Shown: positions 10,832 to 20,137 of the stretch, one piece after another
Numbering within the stretch: position 1 is the stretch's first letter
Layout of the letters: each line of letters starts with the position of its first letter
Origin: Metallococcus carri
GTDB taxonomy: Bacteria; Actinomycetota; Actinomycetes; Actinomycetales; Dermatophilaceae
Direction of reading: 5' to 3'
Assembly: GCF_011440275.1 (NCBI RefSeq)
Contig: NZ_JAAOIV010000001.1
Location: forward strand, 248,001 to 312,000
Length of the DNA: 64,000 nucleotides
The notes under the pieces: model-generated
The model's database searches: none
What the model saw: only the letters and a program-made list of their open reading frames with translations
Told to the model about the DNA's origin: nothing
Translations under genes and position numbers: made by a program

Positions 10832-11972
10832 GTCCACGCGCGCGTTTGATATCCGCGAACGCCGATCGGCGCCGGATCGACGTGATGAGCTGTTCGACCA
10901 AGTCCGCTGGGGTCTCGGTGAGGATCTCCGGCGTCACCGTGATCTCGGTGAAGCACCACCCGGGCACGTCGGCCCGCTGCCAGCCGAAGGGCAGCGCCAC
11001 GTGGTCTCGCTCCAAGGCCTGCACGACCTTCTTCCGTATGCCGTCCCGGTCGCCTTCGAGGTAGAGCCGGAAGGCATTCGTGTGCGGCTGTTCGGGGTGG
11101 ACGCGTAGACCGCTCGCCCGGAACGCCTCAGCGAGGGATTGTGCGAACTCGTGCAACCGCGGCATGAGCGGCAGCACCTCGTCCAGGCCCTGGAGCGCGG
11201 ACAACGCGTGCGGCGCCGCGGTCCACACGGTGCCGCCGAGCCGTCGGCGCCACAACCGGGATTCCCGCACGAAGTCCGCGTCGCCGGCGAGTGCCGCGCC
11301 GGACAGGCCGCCGAGGCCCTTGTAGAAGCTGACATAAACCGAGTCCGCGAGGCCCGCGATCTCGTCCAAGGAGCGCGCGAAATGCGGTGCCGACTCCCAC
11401 AGCCGGGCGCCGTCCAGGTGGAAGGGCACTCCACGCTCCCGACAAGCGGCCGCAAGTGCAACGAGCTCCTCCCAGGTCGGCAGGAGATGGCCGGCGTCAC
11501 GCAGCGGCAGCTCGACGAGCACCGCCCCGAGCTCGCCGGGGACCTTCGCGAGGTCGGCCGCGGTGGCGGTCACCGGACCGGTGGTGAGATGCACGTAGTC
11601 GAGGTCGTGCACGGCCCGAGGACCGTCTTCTTCGTGAACGATCAGATGCGACAGATCCGGCAGCGCCACCCGGCGCGAACCCAACCGCTCGGTCCAGACC
11701 CGCAGAGCGACCTGCTGGGCCATCACCCCGCTCGGGAAGTAAGCGGCGGCCTCGGTGCCCAGGAGGTCAGCGACGCGCTTCTCGACCTCGGCGACTGGGC
11801 CCCGCTCGCCGTAGCCGTCCCAACTGGTGAGGTCGTCGCCCTGGCGCTCGGCATACCTTGCGAGCGAGCGCAGGCGGTCGGCAAGGCCGACCCGCGGACG
11901 CCAGAACCCGCGCTCGGCGAAGGGCTGGGCCGCGCGGAAGCGCGCGTCGAGACTGTCAGTCGAGGACGGCAT
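10782..11972 (-). CDS. Threonine aldolase / beta-eliminating lyase family PLP enzyme
   Basis: 396-aa fold-type I PLP enzyme. FPSGVMAQQVALR (cofactor-ring region), HLDGARLWESAP (PLP-binding Asp and substrate-contact Arg) and the Schiff-base lysine in VSFYKGLGGLSGA are all present, the pattern of low-specificity L-threonine aldolases that cleave threonine to glycine and acetaldehyde. The frame is open far upstream, but I place the start at ATG 11972 (MPSSTDSLDAR), which overlaps the ftsY stop by 17 bp. Residues further upstream are a Ser/Arg/Pro-rich shadow of ftsY. It interrupts the usual ftsY-amtB adjacency. Confidence 0.85.
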   Translation of the reverse strand: MPSSTDSLDARFRAAQPFAERGFWRPRVGLADRLRSLARYAERQGDDLTSWDGYGERGPVAEVEKRVADLLGTEAAAYFPSGVMAQQVALRVWTERLGSRRVALPDLSHLIVHEEDGPRAVHDLDYVHLTTGPVTATAADLAKVPGELGAVLVELPLRDAGHLLPTWEELVALAAACRERGVPFHLDGARLWESAPHFARSLDEIAGLADSVYVSFYKGLGGLSGAALAGDADFVRESRLWRRRLGGTVWTAAPHALSALQGLDEVLPLMPRLHEFAQSLAEAFRASGLRVHPEQPHTNAFRLYLEGDRDGIRKKVVQALERDHVALPFGWQRADVPGWCFTEITVTPEILTETPADLVEQLITSIRRRSAFADIKRARGLSSREILDDLRGDRSG

Positions 11973-13227
11973 CGACGAAGGCCTTGGGGTCGAAGGGCGC
12001 GAGGTCGTCGGCGCCCTCGCCGAGGCCGACGAGCTTGACCGGGACGCCGAGTTCGCGTTGGACGAGCACGACGATGCCGCCCTTGGCGGTGCCATCGAGT
12101 TTGGTCAGCACGACGCCGGTGATGTCGACAGCCTGGGCGAAGACTTCGGCCTGGCGCATGCCGTTCTGACCGGTGGTGGCGTCGAGCACGAGCAGACACT
12201 CATCGATCGGGCTCTGCTTCTCGATGACCCGCTTGACCTTGGACAGCTCATCCATCAGGCCGACCTTGTTGTGCAGCCGGCCTGCGGTGTCGATGATCAC
12301 GACGTCGACTTCTTCGTCCTTGCCGTCCTTGACCGCATCGAAGGCGACCGCCGCGGGGTCGGCGCCTTCCTTGTCGGAGCGGACGGTGGCGACGCCCACG
12401 CGGGCGCCCCAGGTCTCGAGCTGGTCGGCGGCGGCCGCGCGGAAGGTGTCGGCGGCGCCGAGCAGCACTTCCTTATCCTCGGCGACGAGCACTCGGGCGA
12501 GCTTGCCGACGGTGGTGGTCTTGCCGGTTCCATTGACGCCGACGACCATGATCACCGCCGGACGGTCGCCCTGGCGGCTGGCGGCGATGCGGCGGTCGAG
12601 GTCGGGGTTGACGAGCGTCAGCAGCTCTTCGTGCAGCCAGGCCTCCAGCCGCTCGGCGGTCGGAGTGCCCTCGACCGAAACGCGGCGCTTGAGGTTGTCC
12701 ACGAGCTCGGTGGTCGCCTCGACCCCGAGGTCCGCGCCCAGCAGGGTGTCCTCGACCTCTTCCCAGACGGTTTCGTCGAGCGACCCGGCCGACAGCAGGG
12801 ACAGCAGCCCCTTGCCCATCGTGTTCTGCGAACCGGCGAGTCGCGAACGCAGCCGGGTCATCCGGTTGCGGGCGGACTCCGGGCGCTCGGTGCCGACCTC
12901 GGGCTCGGTCTCGACCGGCGCAGTCTCCGGTATGGCGGGTGCGTTGTCCTCGACGGTGGGTCCGGTGGGGACTTCGGCCGGTTCGTCGTCCTTCGGCGGC
13001 GCCGGGGTCGCACCCTTGCTGGTGTCGATCGTCGCGGTGGAACTCGGCTTGTAGGTGTTCGCACCGCGCGTCGGCGCATCCTTGGCGGACGGCACCTGCG
13101 TCTCTTGCGGCGGCAGTTCCTTGGTCGCGCCGCCTCGCCCTCGCCCGCGCACGAGGGCCACGGCACCGACCACCCCGGCGACGAGGATGACGGTGATGAC
13201 AGTCAGGATCTCCCAGAGCTGGTCCAC
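11956..13227 (-). CDS. ftsY: Signal recognition particle receptor FtsY
   Basis: 423-aa SRP receptor GTPase. An N-terminal membrane segment (LTVITVILVAGVVGAVAL, about residues 8-25) is followed by an acidic/Pro-rich A region (30-120), the N domain, and the G domain with GVNGTGKTT (230-238), AADTFRAAA and DTAGRL. It forms the GTPase heterodimer with Ffh at the translocon. The transmembrane anchor is typical of actinobacterial FtsY. It follows smc and a small membrane gene on the same strand. Confidence 0.97.
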   Translation of the reverse strand: MDQLWEILTVITVILVAGVVGAVALVRGRGRGGATKELPPQETQVPSAKDAPTRGANTYKPSSTATIDTSKGATPAPPKDDEPAEVPTGPTVEDNAPAIPETAPVETEPEVGTERPESARNRMTRLRSRLAGSQNTMGKGLLSLLSAGSLDETVWEEVEDTLLGADLGVEATTELVDNLKRRVSVEGTPTAERLEAWLHEELLTLVNPDLDRRIAASRQGDRPAVIMVVGVNGTGKTTTVGKLARVLVAEDKEVLLGAADTFRAAAADQLETWGARVGVATVRSDKEGADPAAVAFDAVKDGKDEEVDVVIIDTAGRLHNKVGLMDELSKVKRVIEKQSPIDECLLVLDATTGQNGMRQAEVFAQAVDITGVVLTKLDGTAKGGIVVLVQRELGVPVKLVGLGEGADDLAPFDPKAFVDAVLD

Positions 13228-13287
13228 GCGCCCATCATGGCAAACCGCACCGACGGGTCACGTCGGTGCGGTCCGGGCAGGTCGGGC

Positions 13288-13512
13288 TCAGGCGTCGGCG
13301 CGGTCGCGCTTGGCGACCGACTTGACCGATTCGGTCGCGCCCTTGGCCTTGCTGGCCACGGCCTCGGTGCCGTCGGTCACCCTCGCCACGACATGCTCGC
13401 CGCGCTCGGTGAGCAGCGGCCGGCCCTCGCGGCGGGCGGGCACGGCAACCAGACCGACCACGACGGAGGCGAGGGCGACGCAGATCAGAAGGGCGAGGAT
13501 CAGCCAGAGCAT
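13288..13512 (-). CDS. Small single-pass membrane protein between smc and ftsY
   Basis: 74 aa. One N-terminal hydrophobic helix (LILALLICVALASVVVGLVAV, about residues 4-24) is followed by a basic, Ser/Lys-rich soluble tail (GATESVKSVAKRDRADA). No family recognised. Same strand and direction as smc and ftsY, 60 bp from ftsY and 75 bp from smc, so probably cotranscribed. Small membrane proteins are common at this position in actinomycetes. Confidence 0.7.
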   Translation of the reverse strand: MLWLILALLICVALASVVVGLVAVPARREGRPLLTERGEHVVARVTDGTEAVASKAKGATESVKSVAKRDRADA

Positions 13513-13587
13513 GGCGCTATTGTGCCGGAACGGTCCGTGTGCTACCGCATCGAAACGCTGTGTTCCGGCTGACAGTTCGGTGAATTA

Positions 13588-16500
13588 TCACGCGCTCGCG
13601 GGCTCGGGTTGCGGCTCGTCGGGCTGGACGTCCCGAATGCGCTGCGACACCACCGTGGTGACGCCGTCGCCGCGCATGGACACGCCATACAGCGCATCGG
13701 CGACTTCCATGGTGCGCTTCTGGTGGGTGATGACGATGAGCTGGCTGGAGTCGCGCAGTTCCTCGAAGAGGGTGATGAGGCGCCCGAGGTTGGCGTCGTC
13801 GAGGGCGGCCTCGACCTCGTCCATGATGTAGAAGGGGCTGGGCCGCGCCTTGAAGATCGACACCAGCAGCGCGACCGCGACCAGCGAGCGCTCGCCACCG
13901 GACAGCAGCGACAGCCGCTTGATCTTCTTGCCCGGCGGGCGGGCCTCCACCTCGATGCCGGTGCCGAGCATGTCCTCGGGGTCGGTGAGCACCAGGCGCC
14001 CCTCGCCACCGGGGAACAGCCGGGAAAAGACACCCTCGAACTCGCGCGCCGTGTCCTCGAACGCCTCGGCGAAAACCCGCTGCACCCGCTCGTCGACCTC
14101 GGCCACGATCTCCAGCAGGTCGCGCTTGGAGTTCTTCAGATCCTCCAGCTGCTCGACGAGGAACTTGTGTCGCTCCTCCAGCGCCGCGAATTCCTCCAAC
14201 GCCAGGGGGTTGATCCGGCCGAGCTGACCCAGCTTGCGCTCGGCGGACTTGAGCCGCTTCTCCTGCTCCTCGCGCACGAACGCCGTGGGCTCTGGCTGGG
14301 CGTCCGGGTCGTCGTCCGGGCCGGCGATATGCGGGATCGGCAGGTGCGGGCCGAACTCCTCCATCAGCTTGTCGGGCTCGATGCCGAGCTCCTCGACCGC
14401 CTTGGTCTGCAGCGCCTCGATGCGCATCCGCTGCTGCGCACGCGCGATCTCGTCGCGGTGCACGGTGTCGGTGAGCTCACGCAGTTCATCGGAGATGGTC
14501 GCGACATCCTTGCGCCGCTGGGCAAGCTGGGCGTCCCGCTGCTGTCGTTGCTGCTCCGCCGCAGACCGCCGACGGCCGGCCACCTGCAGCAACTGCTCGA
14601 CGTGGGCGACGAGCGTGGCGGCTCCCGCCTGGACCGCGCGAGCGGTCGACGCCTCACGCGCGCGGCGCTCGCGGCGCAGCCGCGCCTTCTCGCGAGCTTC
14701 GATCTCCGACCGCGCGGCCGCTTCGAGACCGTCGGCCCGACCGGATAGCGACCGCGCCTGTTCCTCCTTGGTGCGCAGAGCGAGGCGCAGATCCGTCTCC
14801 CGGGTGCGCGCCTGCGCGGCCTCGGCGGCCAGTCGGTCGCGCTCGTCCGTCGTCGGCTCCTCCTCTTCGGGGGCTTCCTGCGCCGAGGTGAGGCGGGCCT
14901 CGAGCTCGGTGAGCTCCTCCCGGGTCGCGGCGAGTTGCTGCTCGACGCCGGCGCGGCCGGTGGTGAGCCGGTCCCGCTCCGAGCGAGCCGCCTTGAGCGC
15001 CTGGCCGAGGCTGCTCAACTGTTCGCCGATCGAGGCCATCCGGGCATCGCTCGCGCTCAGCCGCTCGAGGGCCGCGTCCAGCGCGGCCTGCGCCTGCTCG
15101 ACCTCGCCGCGGGTCTGCTCGAGCAGGAACTGCGCCCGCTCGCCCCGCTGCGCCGCCTCCTCGACCGCGGCGCGGCTCTCGTCGACGGCCGACTGGATCT
15201 CGAGCAGGCTCGGTGCACCCGATGAGCCGCCGCGCAGATAACCGGCGGCGACGAGGTCACCGTCCGCAGTCACTGCGGTGAGCGAATCATCCTGAGCCAC
15301 AACGGATTTGGCATCGTCCACCGAATCAACGAGCACGATTCCGTCGAGCAGCCGGTCGACGGCTGGTCGCAGGTCGGCTGGCACCGTGACCACCTCGGCC
15401 GCCCAGCGCGCGCCGGCGGGCAGGGTCACCTCGCGGCGACCCGCATCGGGCGCTCCCGCGAGCAGCACGGTGGCCCGTCCGGCATCGTCGGCGCGCAGCC
15501 GCTCCAGCGCCGTCGCGCCCGCGTCGAGACTGTCCGCGACCAGCGCGTCGGCCGCCCAGCCGAGCGCGGCCGCGATGGCCGCCTCGTGCCCGCCAGTGAC
15601 CGTCATCAGCTCGGTGAGCGAACCCCGCAACCCCGCCCCGTCAGCCTGTTCGAGCAGGTGCGCCGCGCCGTCCTGGCGACGGAGGCTGAGTTCGAGCGCA
15701 TCCACCCGCGCCTGGTGCGTATGCCGGTCGCGCTCGGCCGACCGTCCCTGCTCAAGGGCCGCCTCGTGCCGCTGCTGGGCGCTCGCCAGGGCCGCCTCGG
15801 CGGCGTCATACGCCTCGTCGAGCCCTTCCTCGCCCTCCTCGTCCTGGGCGATGGTGGACTCGAGGGCGGCGTGTTCCTTCTCCAGGGCGGCGACCCGGGC
15901 GACGATCTCGTCCGCGCTGCCGGCCATCCGGCCGAGTTCGGCCTCACCGGCCTCGATCCGCGACCGGCGGGCGGCGACCTGACCTTCGAGTTTGGCCAGC
16001 CCTTCGCGCCGGTCCGCCGCGGCCCGGGCGAGCCGGGTGAGGCGCTGCTGCTCGGTGTGGTGATCGTCCTCGAGTTGCGAGCGCCGGGCGATCGCCTCTT
16101 CGAGGGCGACGCCGGCGGCCTCGATCTCCGACTCCAGGCGACTGAGTGCCTCGCGGGCTTCGGCAGCCTGCCGGCGCAGCTTCTCCGGGTCACGACCGGA
16201 GTCACTGCGTTCCTGGCTCTCGTCCTCGCTGAGCAGCCGAACCCGTTCGGCGGCGAGACTGCCGGTCGCGGCGACCCGCTCCTTGAGCGAGGACAAGCTG
16301 AACCACTGGTCCTGGATGCGGGTGAAGCGCGGCGCTGCCTCGGCGGCCTCCTGCTCCCAGCGGGCGAGTTCGCCCTGAGCGCGCTCGAGGTCGGTGCGGA
16401 CCTGCTGCTGGCGTTCGAGCAGGGCGGTCTCGTCGGCGACCTCTTGCTCAAGCGTGGTGGTCAGCTGGACGAGATCGTCGGCGAGCAACCGCAACCGGGC

Positions 16501-17172
16501 GTCGCGCACCTCGGCCTGGATGACGGCGGCCTTGCGCGCCGTCTCGGCCTGCCGGCCGAGGGGGCCGAGCTGGCGCCGGATCTCGGTGGTGAGGTCACCC
16601 GCGCGCTGGAGGTTGGCCTCCATCTGCTCCAGCTTGCGCAGCGCTCGCTCCTTGCGCTTGCGGTGCTTGAGGACGCCGGCCGCCTCCTCGATGAAACCGC
16701 GGCGCTCCTCCGGGGTCGCGCGCAGCACGGCGTCGAGCTGACCCTGGCCGACGATGACGTGCATCTCGCGGCCAATTCCGCTGTCGGACAACAGTTCCTG
16801 CACGTCGAGCAGTCGGCACGAGGTGCCGTTGATGGCGTATTCGGAGCCGCCACCCTTGAACATCGTGCGGCGGATCGTGACCTCGGTGTAGTCGATCGGC
16901 AGCGCACCGTCGGTGTTGTCGATCGTCATCGTCACTTCGGCGCGACCAAGGGCGGGCCGACCGGGGGTGCCGGCGAAGATGACGTCCTCCATTTTGCCGC
17001 CGCGCAGGCTCTTGGCGCCCTGCTCGCCCATCACCCAGGCGAGCGCGTCGACGACATTGGACTTGCCCGAACCATTGGGGCCGACGATGCAGGTGATGCC
17101 CGGTTCGAGCCGCATCGACGTGGCCGACGCGAAGGACTTGAAGCCCTTCAGGGTGAGGCTCTTGACGTACAC
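13588..17172 (-). CDS. smc: Chromosome segregation ATPase SMC
   Basis: 1194-aa condensin core. N-terminal Walker A GPNGSGKS (31-38), a long coiled coil, a central hinge (about 500-650, with AALGWAADALVADS), a second coiled coil, and a C-terminal head with signature LSGGERSL and Walker B FYIMDEVEAALDD. Folds back on itself to form a ring that compacts chromosomes, normally with ScpA/ScpB (not in this window). Length and motif order are normal. Divergent from the small antitoxin-like gene. Confidence 0.98.
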   Translation of the reverse strand: MYVKSLTLKGFKSFASATSMRLEPGITCIVGPNGSGKSNVVDALAWVMGEQGAKSLRGGKMEDVIFAGTPGRPALGRAEVTMTIDNTDGALPIDYTEVTIRRTMFKGGGSEYAINGTSCRLLDVQELLSDSGIGREMHVIVGQGQLDAVLRATPEERRGFIEEAAGVLKHRKRKERALRKLEQMEANLQRAGDLTTEIRRQLGPLGRQAETARKAAVIQAEVRDARLRLLADDLVQLTTTLEQEVADETALLERQQQVRTDLERAQGELARWEQEAAEAAPRFTRIQDQWFSLSSLKERVAATGSLAAERVRLLSEDESQERSDSGRDPEKLRRQAAEAREALSRLESEIEAAGVALEEAIARRSQLEDDHHTEQQRLTRLARAAADRREGLAKLEGQVAARRSRIEAGEAELGRMAGSADEIVARVAALEKEHAALESTIAQDEEGEEGLDEAYDAAEAALASAQQRHEAALEQGRSAERDRHTHQARVDALELSLRRQDGAAHLLEQADGAGLRGSLTELMTVTGGHEAAIAAALGWAADALVADSLDAGATALERLRADDAGRATVLLAGAPDAGRREVTLPAGARWAAEVVTVPADLRPAVDRLLDGIVLVDSVDDAKSVVAQDDSLTAVTADGDLVAAGYLRGGSSGAPSLLEIQSAVDESRAAVEEAAQRGERAQFLLEQTRGEVEQAQAALDAALERLSASDARMASIGEQLSSLGQALKAARSERDRLTTGRAGVEQQLAATREELTELEARLTSAQEAPEEEEPTTDERDRLAAEAAQARTRETDLRLALRTKEEQARSLSGRADGLEAAARSEIEAREKARLRRERRAREASTARAVQAGAATLVAHVEQLLQVAGRRRSAAEQQRQQRDAQLAQRRKDVATISDELRELTDTVHRDEIARAQQRMRIEALQTKAVEELGIEPDKLMEEFGPHLPIPHIAGPDDDPDAQPEPTAFVREEQEKRLKSAERKLGQLGRINPLALEEFAALEERHKFLVEQLEDLKNSKRDLLEIVAEVDERVQRVFAEAFEDTAREFEGVFSRLFPGGEGRLVLTDPEDMLGTGIEVEARPPGKKIKRLSLLSGGERSLVAVALLVSIFKARPSPFYIMDEVEAALDDANLGRLITLFEELRDSSQLIVITHQKRTMEVADALYGVSMRGDGVTTVVSQRIRDVQPDEPQPEPASA

Positions 17173-17278
17173 GAGGCGGTGGTCTCCTGCCCGGGCGGCG
17201 CTGGGTTCCGGGTCACTCTATCCGCGCGGGATGGTACTTTCGCGCAGCACGTGCCCCCACCCCGAGAGGTGAATCACG

Positions 17279-17521
17279 ATGGTCAACTTCAACAACCTGG
17301 TCAACAAGGCCAGGGACTTCGCCCGGAAGAACCCGGACAAGGTCCGCCAGGGCCTGTCCAAGGCCGAGCAGGCGATCGACACCAAGACCGGCGGCAAGTA
17401 CAACAGCCAGGTCCGCTCGGGCGTCGAGGCGGCCGAGAAGCAGCTCGGTGTCCAGGAGGCCCAGGGCCAGCCCGGTCAGCCTGGTCAGCCGGGTCAGCAG
17501 CCGCCCGCCACCGGTCAGTGA
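17279..17521 (+). CDS. Rv0909-like small antitoxin-family protein
   Basis: 80 aa, charged and helical. The pattern FNNLVNKARDFARKNPDKV followed by IDTKTGGKYNSQV matches the family annotated as Rv0909/MT0933-type antitoxin-like proteins, often found without an obvious toxin. The last 25 residues are a Gln-Pro-Gly repeat (GQPGQPGQPGQQ). GAGGTG precedes the ATG by 7 bases. No toxin-like gene is adjacent, so a toxin-antitoxin role is not supported here. The end overlaps the convergent MFS gene by 7 bp. Confidence 0.7.
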   Translation: MVNFNNLVNKARDFARKNPDKVRQGLSKAEQAIDTKTGGKYNSQVRSGVEAAEKQLGVQEAQGQPGQPGQPGQQPPATGQ

Positions 17522-18720
17522 GCCGAAGCCCCGGCATACCTCACGTGCCAACTGGCACGCACGAAAAGGGGCGCGAGGCACGCGAGCGTCATGAGCGCGA
17601 CGCACACCGCGAGCACGCGACCGGCACCGTATGACGCCGCCAGCACCCCGCCGAGCGCGGAGCTGAGCGGTATGACGGCCCAGCTGCCGAGCTGATCCCA
17701 CGAGGCCACCCGGGCATACAGCTGCCCGGGCACTTCCTGCTGCACGACCGTCTCGTAGACCACGCCGTAGACCATCAACCCGGCGAAGCCGAGGGCCAGG
17801 CCGACGAGAACCACCGGCAGCGGCCACGGTCGCACCAAGGGCAGCATGCCGAGCGGTGTCGAGACGAGAAATGGCACGGTGCAGACCAGCGGCCGGCGCG
17901 GACGCACCCAGGTGCCGAGCAAGGCCCCGAGCAGACTGCCCAGGCCGATCGCGGCTTCGGTGAGGCCGACGGCACGCGCTCCGCCGAGGCTTTGCACCGC
18001 GATGACCTGGATCAGCACCAGGGCAGCGCCGTTGCCGACGTGGTAGACGAGTGCCATCAGAATCTGCGCCGACAACCATGGCCGGTCGACGATCGCGGAG
18101 AAGCCACCCCGCAGGTCGGCGAGGAATCTCGCCGGCTCCGCGCGCTCGGGACGCGCCCGCACCCGAAGGACGCACAGCGCGGAGATGACGAAGGACGCTG
18201 CGTTGGCGGCGAATCCGATCGGTGCGCCGGCGATCGCGACCAGCCCACCGGCGAGGACCGGCCCGGCGATCGCGGCGCCGGTCTGCAGCGAACTCAACAG
18301 GCCGTTGAGCTTCTGCCGCTCGGCGGGCTCGACGAGATCGCGCTTGAGGCTCATCATCGCCGGCATGAAGAAGGCGCTCACGGCGCCGAAGAGGCCGAAT
18401 GTGACCGTGAGGATCGCAAGGTTCCAGTCGCCGGTCGCGAACATCCACGCGACGGCCGCCGCAAGCGCGGCCCGCACCAGATCGCTGCTCACCATGATCA
18501 CCGTGGGCGGCAGGCGGTCGGCCCACACCCCGCCGACCAGGCTGAAGATCAGCCGGCCGGCCATCGTCGCGCCGATCGGCAGGCCGAGATCCGCGGCGCT
18601 GCCGCCGTGGGTCAGCACCGCCACCGCGAGCGCGACCGACACGAAGCCGTCGCCGAGCCAGGACAATCCCTGGCCGAGCATCAGCCAGCGGACGTCGTGA
18701 TGGCGAAGGACGCGGCGCAT
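17515..18720 (-). CDS. MFS transporter (multidrug-efflux-like)
   Basis: About 401 aa with 10-12 membrane helices. The start (LRHHDVRWLMLGQGLSWLGD) and GGVWADRLPPTVIMV after helix 2 are typical of the MFS-3/enterobactin-exporter-like group of efflux proteins. Three ATGs lie in a row at 18735-18727. I prefer the ATG at 18720 because a plausible minus-strand -10 (TATGAT, 18736-18731) overlaps the earlier ones. Divergently transcribed from a MarR gene, the usual layout for a repressor and its drug-efflux target. Substrate unknown. Confidence 0.85.
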   Translation of the reverse strand: MRRVLRHHDVRWLMLGQGLSWLGDGFVSVALAVAVLTHGGSAADLGLPIGATMAGRLIFSLVGGVWADRLPPTVIMVSSDLVRAALAAAVAWMFATGDWNLAILTVTFGLFGAVSAFFMPAMMSLKRDLVEPAERQKLNGLLSSLQTGAAIAGPVLAGGLVAIAGAPIGFAANAASFVISALCVLRVRARPERAEPARFLADLRGGFSAIVDRPWLSAQILMALVYHVGNGAALVLIQVIAVQSLGGARAVGLTEAAIGLGSLLGALLGTWVRPRRPLVCTVPFLVSTPLGMLPLVRPWPLPVVLVGLALGFAGLMVYGVVYETVVQQEVPGQLYARVASWDQLGSWAVIPLSSALGGVLAASYGAGRVLAVCVALMTLACLAPLFVRASWHVRYAGASAH

Positions 18721-18730
18721 GACCGACATC

Positions 18731-18789
18731 ATCATACGGCGTCTAACTATCTGTCAACGAATAATCCGCGATCTGCCACACTATCCGGC
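18731..18789. promoter_or_regulatory. Divergent MFS/marR promoter region
   Basis: An AT-rich gap relative to its surroundings. On the minus strand TTGACA (18757-18752) and TATGAT (18736-18731) could drive the MFS gene, although the 15-bp spacer is short. The hexamer ACTATC occurs twice (18746-18751 and 18780-18785). The second copy overlaps a possible marR -10 placed for a leaderless ATG. These repeats are candidate MarR contacts, but no clean palindrome is visible. Confidence 0.35.
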
Positions 18790-19320
18790 ATGGCTGCTGC
18801 ACGAGATTCCGTCGACGACCATCTGGACCGCTGGTCGGCCCTGTGGACCGATGTCGACGGCTACGACCGCGAGGTCGAAGGCGCGCTCTCGCGGATGATG
18901 TCGATCACCAAACTGTCGAGCCAGCGGTTGCGCACCTTGTTGCGTCACGATCCCCTCTCGTATGACGAGTTCATGACCCTGCACGCGCTCGTCGGCGGCG
19001 AGGTGAAGGAGCAAGCTCGCTCGACGCCGGCCGAGCTCGCCAAGCGCACGGGGGTCACCCGGGCTGGTATGACGAGCCGCGTCGACAAGCTGGTGCGCGC
19101 CGGGCTGGCGACGCGCACCGAAGACCCCAAGGACCGGCGCAGCATCGTCATCGAGATCACCCCGGATGGGCGCGCGGCATGGGACCGGATCATCACCCTG
19201 TGGACGCACGAGGAGCAGCGGTTGCTCTCTGCCCTCTCGGTCACCGAGTTGCGCCGGCTCAACGTCCTGCTGCGCCGGGTGCTGATCACCGCCGAAGCAG
19301 ACGCGACCAGCGAGCGGTGA
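18790..19320 (+). CDS. MarR-family transcriptional regulator
   Basis: 176 aa. Winged helix-turn-helix with STPAELAKRTGVTRAGMTSRVDKLVRAGL as recognition region and the wing DPKDRRSIVIEITPDG, the hallmark of MarR. The N-terminal helix (DDHLDRWSALWTDVDGYD) would dimerise. It faces away from the MFS exporter, so it likely represses that gene and itself until a ligand binds. Start ATG 18790 lacks a Shine-Dalgarno and is probably leaderless. Confidence 0.88.
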   Translation: MAAARDSVDDHLDRWSALWTDVDGYDREVEGALSRMMSITKLSSQRLRTLLRHDPLSYDEFMTLHALVGGEVKEQARSTPAELAKRTGVTRAGMTSRVDKLVRAGLATRTEDPKDRRSIVIEITPDGRAAWDRIITLWTHEEQRLLSALSVTELRRLNVLLRRVLITAEADATSER

Positions 19321-19324
19321 GTGT

Positions 19325-20092
19325 CTAGCGAGCGGTGAGGACGAGCGGGTCGCCGTCGGTGATTGCGATGGTGTGCTCGCTGTGCGCCCCACGGGAGCCG
19401 TCCACGCTGCGCAGGGTCCACCCGTCGCGGTCGGTGTAGAGCTGGTCGGTCCCCCGCATCAGCCAGGGCTCGATCGCGATGACCAAGCCCGGACGCAGCA
19501 CAAGGCCCCGCCCGGCGCGCCCGTCATTGGGCACATGGGGCTCGCCGTGCATCGTGCGGCCGACACCGTGGCCGCCGAACTGGGTGTTGACCGCATAGCC
19601 CGCACCGTGGCAGACCTGCGCGATAGCGGCGGAGATGTCGCCGAGCTTGTTGCCGGCCTTGGCCACGCCGATGGCTGCCTCCAGGGCTTCTTCAGTGGTG
19701 TCGATGACCCGCTGGTCCTGCTCGTCGCGGTGCTTGCCAACGATGGTCGAGACCGCCGAGTCGGCGACCCAGCCGTTGATCGAGGCGGCGAAGTCGAGGC
19801 TCAGCAGGTCCCCATCGCGCAGCCGATAGTCGTGCGGCAGACCGTGCAGGACGGCGTCGTTGACGCTCGTGCACAGCACCTTGCCGAACGGGCTCGCGCC
19901 GAAACTCGGGTGGTAGTCGATATAGCACGACTCCCCGCCCGCCTCGCGAATCATCTTGTGCGCCAAGGCGTCCAGGTCGAGCAGGTTGACGCCGACATCG
20001 GCGGCCTCGAGCAGCGCGGTGAGCACCGAGGCGACGAAGCGGCCGGCCGGCCGCATCGCCTCGACCTCGGCGGGGGTCTTGAGTTCGATCAC
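19325..20092 (-). CDS. map: Methionine aminopeptidase type I
   Basis: 255 aa, normal for the short type Ia enzyme that removes N-terminal Met from nascent proteins. Metal and catalytic residues appear in LSLDFAASINGWVADSA (two Asp), GGHGVGRTMHGEPHVPN (His), AIEPW (Glu) and SEHTIAI (Glu). ATG at 20092. Convergent with marR (4 bp). Actinomycetes commonly carry more than one map gene. This one stands apart from the ribosomal-protein operon, so it may be a second copy, but that cannot be judged from this window. Confidence 0.95.
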   Translation of the reverse strand: MIELKTPAEVEAMRPAGRFVASVLTALLEAADVGVNLLDLDALAHKMIREAGGESCYIDYHPSFGASPFGKVLCTSVNDAVLHGLPHDYRLRDGDLLSLDFAASINGWVADSAVSTIVGKHRDEQDQRVIDTTEEALEAAIGVAKAGNKLGDISAAIAQVCHGAGYAVNTQFGGHGVGRTMHGEPHVPNDGRAGRGLVLRPGLVIAIEPWLMRGTDQLYTDRDGWTLRSVDGSRGAHSEHTIAITDGDPLVLTAR

Positions 20093-20137
20093 GAGGTCAA
20101 CGTACGCCGCGGCCTTGGTTGCGACGTAGCGGGTCGG

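Noticed and set aside
11973-12095. N-terminal extension of the threonine-aldolase gene
   Set aside because: It overlaps ftsY coding sequence, is Ser/Arg/Pro low complexity, and the ATG at 11972 gives a normal-length enzyme.
17279-17521. Toxin-antitoxin system at the Rv0909-like gene
   Set aside because: No toxin-like partner is adjacent. One neighbour is smc and the other an MFS transporter.
15586-17634. 682-codon open frame antisense to smc and other long antisense frames (11827-13572, 8695-10554, 22821-24707, 33968-36295, 59473-60501)
   Set aside because: High-GC coding strands leave long open antisense frames. These read as low-complexity Arg/Gly/His/Val-rich shadows, lie exactly opposite or beside well-supported genes and show no family motif.
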